Shown: positions 1 through 4,728, counted from the stretch's first letter. The stretch: 5,769 bases of DNA from Nautiliaceae bacterium (GCA_027063075.1 JAMOSM010000146.1:1-5769), one strand, 5' to 3'. Numbers and translations are program-made. The notes: generated by a model not told the origin, from the sequence alone.

Positions 1-98
1 TTTTCACCTGTTTGAGTATCTACGATTAAAAACCCTTTTGCCAAACCGATGTGGTTTGCTATTGTTTTTTGATTGTTTGTTGGAAATGCTATTCTCAT
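1..98 (-). CDS. NifX/NifB-type dinitrogenase iron-molybdenum cofactor family protein, N-terminal part
   Basis: Only the first 32 codons are present; the gene runs off the left edge of the window. The visible start reads MRIAFPTNN, followed by a segment with IANHIGLAKGF and a strand FLIVDTQTGE. This matches the beginning of the small NifX/NifB C-terminal-like domain family, whose members open with a short beta strand (MRIAFPT or MKIAIP), then a His-containing loop, then a second strand. In nitrogen fixers this fold binds iron-molybdenum cofactor precursors; stand-alone versions in anaerobes have no settled role. The start is supported by AAGGAGGG at about 103-110, four to five bases upstream of ATG. 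The gene follows the UPF0251 gene by 19 nt and is surely cotranscribed with it, a pairing seen in many anaerobic bacteria and archaea. The family call rests on a short stretch, so confidence is moderate to good. Confidence 0.72.
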   Translation of the reverse strand, partial: MRIAFPTNNQKTIANHIGLAKGFLIVDTQTGE

Positions 99-117
99 TT
101 TTCCCTCCTTAAAAGTT

Positions 118-390
118 TTATTCTTCAATTTCAATAGATTTTCCGTGAAGCAGGGCATCTGCTATTTTTGCCCTTGCGTTTTTAAGAATGCGGCTAATTG
201 TAGGGCGAGAAACTCCCATTTCCTTTGCCACATCCTCTTGATAAAGTCCTTCAAAGTCCATAAGCCTTATAGCTTCCATCTCGTCTTTTGTTAAAAAGAC
301 TCTTTCAAGAGAATGATTAGGCATTCCGCAAGGTTTAAAACAGTTATGATTAAATTTACCTCTTATTCTTCTTCTGATTCTTCTTGGCAT
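118..390 (-). CDS. UPF0251 (DUF134) family helix-turn-helix DNA-binding protein
   Basis: This 90-residue protein is full length for the UPF0251/DUF134 family. Order of parts: a very basic start (MPRRIRRRIRGK, residues 1-12); the family FKPxGxP segment (18-24, here FKPCGMP); the LTKDEMEAIRLMDFEGL block (33-49); and a sigma-region-4-like helix-turn-helix at about 49-73 with GVSRPTISRIL (59-69). A tail then follows, ARAKIADALLHGKSIEIEE. The family is annotated as predicted DNA-binding; targets are mostly unknown. Four possible metal ligands cluster near the start: H15, C17, C21 and H26. The start is backed by AAAGGAG just upstream (395-402). It lies 19 nt before the NifX-type gene and is read from a near-ideal promoter that overlaps palindromic sites, so autoregulation is plausible but unproven. 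The family assignment is firm; the role as regulator of its neighbours is inference. Confidence 0.9.
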   Translation of the reverse strand: MPRRIRRRIRGKFNHNCFKPCGMPNHSLERVFLTKDEMEAIRLMDFEGLYQEDVAKEMGVSRPTISRILKNARAKIADALLHGKSIEIEE

Positions 391-400
391 TTAAACTCCT

Positions 401-414
401 TTAACATATGTTCA
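401..414. promoter_or_regulatory. Palindromic operator-like site 1
   Basis: TTAACATATGTTCA matches the palindrome TGAACATATGTTCA at 13 of 14 positions. It sits on the predicted start point of the leftward UPF0251 promoter and touches the ribosome binding site at 395-402. A protein bound here would block initiation or early elongation. The consensus has the TGAACA-N2-TGTTCA form associated with ArsR/SmtB-type operators. The binding protein is unknown. Confidence 0.65.
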
Positions 415-419
415 ATGAA

Positions 420-448
420 ATTATATATTTTTTATGAACATATGTCAA
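420..448 (-). promoter_or_regulatory. Consensus sigma-70 promoter for the UPF0251-NifX operon
   Basis: Read on the minus strand, a perfect -35 TTGACA (448-443) is followed after exactly 17 bases by a perfect -10 TATAAT (425-420). Transcription would start near 412-414, giving a leader of about 20-25 nt before the UPF0251 ATG at 390, with the AAAGGAG ribosome site inside it. Campylobacterotan sigma-70 promoters usually lack a clear -35, so a full match here suggests a strong promoter that needs a repressor. Palindromic site 2 covers the -35 and site 1 covers the predicted start point. Confidence 0.82.
435..448. promoter_or_regulatory. Palindromic operator-like site 2
   Basis: TGAACATATGTCAA matches the palindrome TGAACATATGTTCA at 12 of 14 positions. 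It completely covers the -35 hexamer of the leftward promoter (443-448) and reaches into the spacer. Its left edge is 34 bp from that of site 1. One of its two mismatches lies where the sequence also has to be TTGACA on the other strand, so the departure may be forced by the promoter. Confidence 0.65.
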
Positions 449-457
449 GATATTTAA

Positions 458-471
458 TGAACATTTCTTCA
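458..471. promoter_or_regulatory. Palindromic operator-like site 3
   Basis: TGAACATTTCTTCA matches TGAACATATGTTCA at 12 of 14 positions and lies 23 bp from site 2. It is just upstream of the leftward -35. Relative to the predicted rightward start near 526 its centre is about 61 bp upstream, a position where activators often bind. With two mismatches in an AT-rich gap it is the weakest of the three and could be chance if the other two were absent. Confidence 0.5.
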
Positions 472-510
472 TAATTTTTTCTTATATCAATTATAAATAA
501 AACTTATTTT

Positions 511-519
511 TGTTATACT
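511..519 (+). promoter_or_regulatory. Extended -10 promoter for the SLAC1-DUF302-SQR operon
   Basis: TG at 511-512, one base, then TATACT (514-519) form an extended -10 element. A start near 526 would leave about 16 nt before the ATG at 542, enough to include AAGGAGG at 531-537. The -35 position (491-496, TTATAA) is a poor match, as is common in Campylobacterota, and the stretch upstream is T- and A-rich. No other good -10 is nearer to the gene. Confidence 0.6.
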
Positions 520-541
520 TCTAAAAAATTAAGGAGGGGCA

Positions 542-1501
542 ATGCAAAGAAGCCTTGAATTTTTTCCGGTTCAGCTGTTTGCTGTAATTATGGGACTTTC
601 TGGTCTTACTATTGCATACGCAAAAGCGTATCATTTTTTAAATTTTCCTTATTGGCCTTATTTAGTGCTTTTATTTATAGATATAAGTGTGTTTTTTGTT
701 ATTTTTACAGCTTATATTTTAAAATGGATAAAATATCCTGAGGCTGTAAGTAAAGAGTTCTCACATCCTATAAAAAGTTCTTTTGGTGCGGCTATTTCAA
801 TTAGTTTCTTGCTTATTTCCATCGCAATAAGCGATTTTGCACCGCCTGTAGCGGTTACTTTCTGGTTTATTGGAGCGATTTTACATCTTTTCTTTACATA
901 TAAAGTAATCAAATTTTGGATAGAGCATGATAAACTTGAAGTTAAACATATAAATCCTGCCTGGTTTATTCCGATTGTAGGTAATGTGTTGGTTCCTGTA
1001 GTGGGAGTTGATATATGTGGTGAGGTTATAAATCATTTTTATTTTAGTATAGGTATTTTCTTTTGGATTGTTTTATTTACTATTGTAATGTATAGAATGA
1101 TTTTTCATTTGCCTCTTGGCAAAAGACTCATACCTACATTTTTTATTCTTATAGCCCCGCCTGCTGTAGGGTTTATAAGCTATTTTAGAATTACTTTTGG
1201 TGTAATAGATTTTTTTAGTCTGTTTTTATATTTGATTGCACTCTTTATTCTGTTTTTGCTTTTTAGTATGGCAAAACAGTTTTTAAAACTGCAGTTTTTT
1301 ATTTCATGGTGGGCATATACATTTCCGCTTGCTGCAATTACAATTGCCACTATTTTGATAGATAGTGTGTATCATCAATGGTTTATCAAACTTTTTGGGT
1401 TGTTGCTTTTATTTTTAACTACGGTTGTTGTAGGATTTGTAAGTTATAAAACATATGTTGCAATAAAAAATCAAAAAATCTGCGTACCTGAGGAGGAGTA
1501 A
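542..1501 (+). CDS. SLAC1/TehA-family anion channel or exporter (TDT family)
   Basis: A 319-residue integral membrane protein with about ten hydrophobic helices, roughly at 9-29, 36-61, 81-97, 103-124, 141-156, 168-186, 200-217, 223-245, 252-274 and 281-303, the usual length and topology of the voltage-dependent anion channel/TDT family (TehA, plant SLAC1, fungal sulfite exporter Ssu1, malate carrier Mae1). Family-like segments are FPVQLFAVIMGLSGL near the start, INPAWFIPIVGN (137-148), HLPLGKRLIPTFFILIAPPA (189-208) and WWAYTFPLA (256-264). F261 is a plausible match for the pore-gating Phe of TehA/SLAC1. The start has AAGGAGG four bases upstream of a spacer to ATG. The last codons (three GAG) also form the ribosome site of the next gene, which begins on the base after the stop. 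The substrate cannot be read from sequence; the flavoprotein neighbour makes sulfite or another sulfur oxyanion a reasonable guess. Confidence 0.9.
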   Translation: MQRSLEFFPVQLFAVIMGLSGLTIAYAKAYHFLNFPYWPYLVLLFIDISVFFVIFTAYILKWIKYPEAVSKEFSHPIKSSFGAAISISFLLISIAISDFAPPVAVTFWFIGAILHLFFTYKVIKFWIEHDKLEVKHINPAWFIPIVGNVLVPVVGVDICGEVINHFYFSIGIFFWIVLFTIVMYRMIFHLPLGKRLIPTFFILIAPPAVGFISYFRITFGVIDFFSLFLYLIALFILFLLFSMAKQFLKLQFFISWWAYTFPLAAITIATILIDSVYHQWFIKLFGLLLLFLTTVVVGFVSYKTYVAIKNQKICVPEEE

Positions 1502-2005
1502 ATGAAAAGAAGTTTAATTGGCGGAATAATTTTGGGATTTATAGCAGCTTTGTTTATAATTCCATTAATGTTTAAAATAGCAGCTGAAGATATGCTTTTT
1601 AAACAAGTAAAAAGCCCTTATGATTTTGAAAAAACAGTTAAAGTTTTGGTTAATAGAATAAATAATCAACCCGGTTGGCATGTTGTAACTGTAATTAACC
1701 AGGAAGAAGAGATATTGAAATACGGAGGTCCTGATGTAGGTCCTGTAAAGATTATTAAATTTTGTAATGCTAAATATGCAGGTGAAATGTTAAAAGACGA
1801 CAGGACTAAGTTTATGGCGGTAAAAATGCCTTTGAGTATTGCTGTTTATGAGGATTCAAAAGGAAGGGTTTATATCTCTTTAATGAACGGATATCTTTTA
1901 ACAAGAATGCTAAGTTTTACACCTGAATCTAGAATTATGGAAAAAGTTGTAAGGGATATCCAGTCAATTCTTGGATTTTTACATTTTAGATATACAATAT
2001 TTTAA
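1502..2005 (+). CDS. Membrane-anchored DUF302 protein
   Basis: This 167-residue protein has a positively charged start (MKRS), one hydrophobic helix at about 5-25 that should anchor it in the inner membrane, and a DUF302 domain from about 36 to 140. The domain shows SPYDFEKTVKVLVNRI (38-53), GWHVVTVINQ (58-67), VGPVKIIKFCNAKYAGEML (79-97) and MPLSIAVYEDSKGRVYISLMN (109-129, with the family's LP-hydrophobic-YED pattern). DUF302 has no agreed function; it turns up near redox and sulfur genes. The soluble part is probably on the periplasmic side, going by the positive-inside rule. C88 is the only cysteine. ATG directly abuts the stop of the channel gene and its ribosome site is the GAGGAGGAG encoding that protein's tail, so translation is likely coupled. 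Its own stop overlaps the AAGGAGA site of the flavoprotein gene. Confidence 0.86.
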   Translation: MKRSLIGGIILGFIAALFIIPLMFKIAAEDMLFKQVKSPYDFEKTVKVLVNRINNQPGWHVVTVINQEEEILKYGGPDVGPVKIIKFCNAKYAGEMLKDDRTKFMAVKMPLSIAVYEDSKGRVYISLMNGYLLTRMLSFTPESRIMEKVVRDIQSILGFLHFRYTIF

Positions 2006-2014
2006 GGAGAATAG

Positions 2015-3187
2015 ATGGCAAAAGTTTTAATATTAGGTGGAGGGTTTGCAGCCTTAGAGAGTGCAATCTGGCTGAAAAAATACGGTTTTGACGTAACGGT
2101 TGTAACGAATAGAGAATATATGTATATATATCCTATCTCTATTTGGATACCTACGGGTGAATACAAGTTTGAAGACTGCATAATTGACTGGGAAGAACTC
2201 AGCCGTGTTAATAAAGTTAAAAAAATTGACATTAAAAATAAAAAAGTAGAATGCGAAAATGAAAAATCAAGATGTGATTTTGATTATTTAATTATTGCAA
2301 TAGGGTCAGATAAAGTAAAACACAAAGGAAGTGAGCATTTTCTCTCAATCTGCGGGGCTCCTGAAGAATCGTTAAAAATAAAAGAAAAACTTGACGAGCT
2401 TATAAAAAGAGGAAGTGGAAAATTGGCATTCGGATTTGGCGGAAATCCAAAAGATCCAAGCAATGTAAGGGGAGGACCTGCATTTGAGGTTATGTTTAAT
2501 GTTCATCACAAATTGAAAAAACTTGGAATAAGGGATAAGTTTGAAATTACATTTTTTGCTCCTATGCCAAAGCCCGGGGCAAGAATGGGTGAGAAAGCCC
2601 TAAAAATAATGGATATATGGTTTGAAAAATTGAATATTAAACAGATTAAGGGTAAAAAGATTACCGAATTTGTAGAAGATGGGGTGATTTTTGAAGACGG
2701 AAGCAAGCTTGAGAGTGATTTGACTATGTTTATTCCAGCAGGCAATGGACCTGAACTTTTTAAAGATACCGGTCTTCCGTTAAATGAAGCAGGATTTATT
2801 AAAATCAACGAATACTGTGAGGTTATGCACAACTTTGATGAAACAAGTTCTGATAAATTCCCAATTTTCGCAATAGGTGACTCTGCAGCGATTGACGGAC
2901 CTGATTGGAGGGCAAAACAGGGGCATTTAGCTGAGGTAATGGCAAGAGTTGCGGCATTTAACATTAAAATGATGGAAGAAGGAAAAGAGGTTAGAAAAGA
3001 GTATATTTCGCATATTAATATCTTGTGTCTGATGGACAGCGGTGATGGAGCCGCATTTGTCTATAGAGACAATAAAAGAGCTATTTTAATTCCTCTACCG
3101 ATTATCGGGCATTGGATGAAAAAGGGTTGGGGATGGTATTTTAAAAACTCAAAACTTAATAAAATTCCAAGAATTCCCGGAATGTAA
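2015..3187 (+). CDS. SQR-like FAD-dependent oxidoreductase
   Basis: A 390-residue two-dinucleotide-binding-domain flavoprotein of the sulfide:quinone oxidoreductase (SQR)/flavocytochrome c dehydrogenase superfamily. It opens with the FAD-binding fold VLILGGGFAALE (4-15; GxGxxA), has the ATG-like strand end YLIIAIGS (91-98), and a second FAD motif FAIGDSAAI (285-293). An SQR-like C-terminal section follows, with C338 in LCLMDSGDGAAF and then a Trp-rich, basic tail (HWMKKGWGWYFK, 366-377) suited to membrane attachment. There is no signal peptide, so it should act on the cytoplasmic face, passing electrons to quinone. The segment GFGGNPKDPSNVRGGPAFE (140-158) lies where classical SQRs carry one of the redox cysteines, but has none; C113 is another candidate. 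This points to a divergent SQR-type enzyme whose substrate may not be sulfide. AAGGAGA (2004-2010) supports the start. It is the last gene of its operon. Confidence 0.87.
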   Translation: MAKVLILGGGFAALESAIWLKKYGFDVTVVTNREYMYIYPISIWIPTGEYKFEDCIIDWEELSRVNKVKKIDIKNKKVECENEKSRCDFDYLIIAIGSDKVKHKGSEHFLSICGAPEESLKIKEKLDELIKRGSGKLAFGFGGNPKDPSNVRGGPAFEVMFNVHHKLKKLGIRDKFEITFFAPMPKPGARMGEKALKIMDIWFEKLNIKQIKGKKITEFVEDGVIFEDGSKLESDLTMFIPAGNGPELFKDTGLPLNEAGFIKINEYCEVMHNFDETSSDKFPIFAIGDSAAIDGPDWRAKQGHLAEVMARVAAFNIKMMEEGKEVRKEYISHINILCLMDSGDGAAFVYRDNKRAILIPLPIIGHWMKKGWGWYFKNSKLNKIPRIPGM

Positions 3188-3931
3188 TTAGGAGCTTAAA
3201 AGCTCCTTTAATTTATTGCTTGCAACTGTTGCTTTATCGTTTAAAAAGATATCTGTAATATTATTTGTGTAGTTTGAAGGCTCTATGTTTATTTCAATTA
3301 TTTTTGCTCCGTTTTGTTTTGCTAAGTATGGAAGCTGGCTTGCCGGCATTATCTCTCCAGTGGTTCCTATTACTATTAAACAGTCTGTATTTTTGCAAAG
3401 CTTTATTGACTCTTCAAATGCCTTAGGCGGAATAGGCTCTCCGAAAAATACAAAGTCCGGTTTTAAAACTCCCTGACACTCAGGGCATAAAGGAGGAAGT
3501 TTTTTAATTGATATATTTTTGCTTAGGAATTTTTTTTTGCATTTAGTGCATTCCATTTTGCTTGCCGTGCCGTGAAATTCAATTACCTTTTTACTTCCTG
3601 CTTTTTGATGAAGGTTGTCTATATTTTGTGTAATTATTCCTTTTAGTTTTCCATTTTTTTCAAGCCATGCTAAAAACTTATGAGCGTCGTTTGGCTGTAT
3701 GTTTTCCATATAGTCATAAAAAATTTCTTTTATGTATTTCCAACTTATATCAGGGTGTGAGAGGAAAAAATCAATATCTAAAATTTTAGGGTCATATTTA
3801 CTCCAAAGACCAGTCGGTCCTCTAAAAGGGGGAATTCCGCTTTCAACTGAAATTCCAGCACCTGTAAAAGCCACTGGAAATTTTGCATTTTTTATAATTT
3901 CTGCTGCTTTTTTGTAATTATTGATTTTCAT
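3188..3931 (-). CDS. Sir2-family NAD-dependent protein deacetylase (sirtuin)
   Basis: A 247-residue protein, the usual size of a compact prokaryotic sirtuin. NAD-binding and catalytic signatures are in order: TGAGISVESGIPPFRG (23-38), TQNIDNLHQKAG (101-112), catalytic H120 in EFHG, a zinc site C128-x2-C131 with C149-x2-C152, KPDFVFFGE (157-165) and GTTGEIMPA (189-197). It removes acetyl groups from lysines using NAD, yielding O-acetyl-ADP-ribose and nicotinamide. The layout resembles archaeal Sir2-Af1 and Thermotoga Sir2. The Tyr-x-x-Arg pair that marks sirtuins with succinyl-lysine activity reads Y72-D-Y-M75, so the Arg is missing and plain deacetylation is more likely. AAGGAAG lies upstream of ATG. 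Its stop codon directly abuts that of the flavoprotein gene, with no bases between. Likely targets such as acetyl-CoA synthetase are not in the window. Confidence 0.95.
   Translation of the reverse strand: MKINNYKKAAEIIKNAKFPVAFTGAGISVESGIPPFRGPTGLWSKYDPKILDIDFFLSHPDISWKYIKEIFYDYMENIQPNDAHKFLAWLEKNGKLKGIITQNIDNLHQKAGSKKVIEFHGTASKMECTKCKKKFLSKNISIKKLPPLCPECQGVLKPDFVFFGEPIPPKAFEESIKLCKNTDCLIVIGTTGEIMPASQLPYLAKQNGAKIIEINIEPSNYTNNITDIFLNDKATVASNKLKELLSS
3191..3206 (+). terminator. Hairpin terminator of the SLAC1-DUF302-SQR operon, inside sir2
   Basis: GGAGCT (3191-3196), loop TAAA, AGCTCC (3201-3206), then TTTAATTTATT on the plus strand. It begins four bases after the flavoprotein stop codon. 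It lies wholly within the last codons of the opposing sirtuin gene, where it encodes the end of KELLSS. On the minus strand the downstream bases are not U-rich, so it should stop plus-strand transcription better than that from sir2. Confidence 0.72.
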
Positions 3932-3953
3932 TTTCTTCCTTTTCTTTTTTAAT

Positions 3954-3964
3954 TATTATACAAT
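3954..3964. promoter_or_regulatory. Overlapping divergent -10 elements of sir2 and the coiled-coil gene
   Basis: On the minus strand TATAAT (3960-3955) is a perfect -10 for sir2, with a start near 3948 and a leader of about 17 nt. On the plus strand TATTAT (3954-3959) or TACAAT (3959-3964), each five of six, could serve the gene at 3984. A T-rich tract precedes it at 3932-3950, the kind of upstream sequence used by campylobacterotan sigma-70 in place of a -35. The two promoters share bases, so polymerase could use only one at a time. Confidence 0.5.
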
Positions 3965-3983
3965 ACTCTAAAAAGGAGTTAAA

Positions 3984-4235
3984 ATGTTTAAAGAACTTAT
4001 TAAAAAAATTACAGAATGGGCTTTAGAGAAGGAAGAAGAGGCTGCAAAAAAATGTGCTATTCCTATTGAAGAGATAGAAAAACAGTTAAAAACACTTCAG
4101 GAAAAAAGAGATGAATTAAAAAGAAAATGTGAAGAAGAATTAAAAGAAATTGAAGAGTTAATAAAAAGAGTTGAAAAAATTAAAGAACTTGAAGAAAAAA
4201 GATGTCAGTTAAACTCTGAAGAGAAAAAAGACTAG
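3984..4235 (+). CDS. Small charged coiled-coil protein of unknown function
   Basis: I do not recognise the family. The 83-residue product begins with an amphipathic helix (MFKELIKKITEWALEKEEEA, 1-20). After a break at C24-A-I-P27 it continues as one long Glu/Lys-rich helix (28-76) with hydrophobic residues at heptad-like spacing: I28, I31, L35, L38, L45, L53, I56, L59, I60, V63, I66 and L69. It should be an all-helical, probably oligomeric, coiled coil in the cytoplasm; there is no signal peptide or membrane helix. Three cysteines (C24, C49, C74) are spaced exactly 25 residues apart. AAGGAG (3973-3978) lies five bases from ATG, a strong site, so the gene is well supported. It is transcribed away from sir2 and its last four bases overlap the end of the opposing membrane-protein gene. 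Low sequence complexity makes any homology claim unsafe. Confidence 0.8.
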   Translation: MFKELIKKITEWALEKEEEAAKKCAIPIEEIEKQLKTLQEKRDELKRKCEEELKEIEELIKRVEKIKELEEKRCQLNSEEKKD

Positions 4236-4246
4236 TCTTTTTTCTC
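4221..4246. terminator. 26-bp perfect palindrome over two convergent stop codons; likely bidirectional terminator
   Basis: GAGAAAAAAGACT (4221-4233) is followed directly by its reverse complement (4234-4246). RNA from either strand would form an A-tract/U-tract stem ending in U6, as in bidirectional terminators, though only a few G-C pairs strengthen it. The palindrome contains the ends of both opposing genes, including both TAG stops, which overlap by four bases. Confidence 0.6.
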
Positions 4247-4690
4247 ACACAGATGTTTATTGCGTTTGAATATCTCTTTTACTTTAACTAAATCTTTTTC
4301 TTTTTCATAAATATGTTTTAACATAAGTTTGTGACATCTGTTTGTTAAATCTATTTCAAACTCTTTAAAAAAATCTTTATAATCATTTAATTTTTTTTCA
4401 AGTGTAATGTAGTAAACATATTGAGAAAGGGCAAGCAAAAAAAGTGCACTAAAAAAGAAAACAATTGAAAATACTCTTATATTAAATACATATCCGCTTG
4501 CCTGATAGGCAATAATTGCAAGTAATGCTAAAGAAAAAAGAGTTGTTCCTATAAAATAGGCTTTTGAAGAAGTAATTAAAAATAAGTAGTTATCCATATT
4601 TTTTTCTATTCTTGAAACAGAAAAAAAATTATAAATTGCCATTATTGTTAAAGTAAGTCCTATTAAAATCAATCCATAATATAAAATCAT
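4232..4690 (-). CDS. Hypothetical three-helix membrane protein with cytoplasmic-type helical tail
   Basis: I do not recognise the family. The 152-residue protein has three hydrophobic segments at about 2-23, 44-62 and 73-95, then a charged, mostly helical tail (96-152) rich in Lys, Glu and Asp with two cysteines (C119, C148). The loop between the first two helices contains Arg and Lys (R27, K30). ATG at 4690 is preceded by AAAGAGA, a weaker ribosome site than its neighbours have; the next Met (residue 17) would cut into the first helix, so the first is preferred. It lies downstream of adk but behind a perfect palindromic terminator, so it probably depends on read-through or on a promoter hidden in the end of adk. 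It converges on the coiled-coil gene with a four-base overlap. Confidence 0.78.
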   Translation of the reverse strand: MILYYGLILIGLTLTIMAIYNFFSVSRIEKNMDNYLFLITSSKAYFIGTTLFSLALLAIIAYQASGYVFNIRVFSIVFFFSALFLLALSQYVYYITLEKKLNDYKDFFKEFEIDLTNRCHKLMLKHIYEKEKDLVKVKEIFKRNKHLCEKKD

Positions 4691-4704
4691 ATTTTCTCTT
4701 TGAG

Positions 4705-4728
4705 AAAAACCTCTTTAAAGAGGTTTTT
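4705..4728 (-). terminator. Perfect palindromic terminator after adk
   Basis: AAAAACCTCTTT (4705-4716) is followed by its exact reverse complement (4717-4728). In RNA from adk this gives a stem with an ACCTC/GAGGT core ending in five U, a typical intrinsic terminator. The palindrome includes two bases of the adk TAA stop. Because it is symmetric it could act from either direction. Confidence 0.8.

Noticed and set aside
73..294. Plus-strand open frame opposite the UPF0251 gene
   Set aside because: It runs antisense through the well-supported UPF0251 and NifX-type genes, has no ribosome site and its protein resembles nothing.
401..471. FNR/CRP or Fur box as explanation for the palindromes
   Set aside because: FNR sites read TTGAT-N4-ATCAA, CRP sites TGTGA-N6-TCACA, and Fur boxes are GATAAT-based; TGAACATATGTTCA fits none of them.
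401..471. CRISPR-like or mobile-element repeat
   Set aside because: The repeats are only 14 bp, unevenly spaced (34 and 23 bp), self-palindromic and sit on promoter elements, which fits operators.
712..912. Minus-strand open frame inside the SLAC1 gene
   Set aside because: Antisense shadow of a clear membrane protein gene, with no ribosome site.
2002..2964. Minus-strand open frames at 2002-2232 and 2506-2964 inside the flavoprotein gene
   Set aside because: Both are antisense to a continuous protein with family motifs along its whole length; neither has a start signal.
2015..3187. Flavocytochrome c sulfide dehydrogenase flavoprotein subunit
   Set aside because: That protein carries an export signal and works in the periplasm with a cytochrome c partner; here there is no signal peptide and no cytochrome gene nearby, and the C-terminal tail suits membrane attachment.
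3285..3917. Plus-strand open frames at 3285-3476 and 3732-3917 inside sir2
   Set aside because: Antisense shadows of sirtuin motifs; no ribosome sites.
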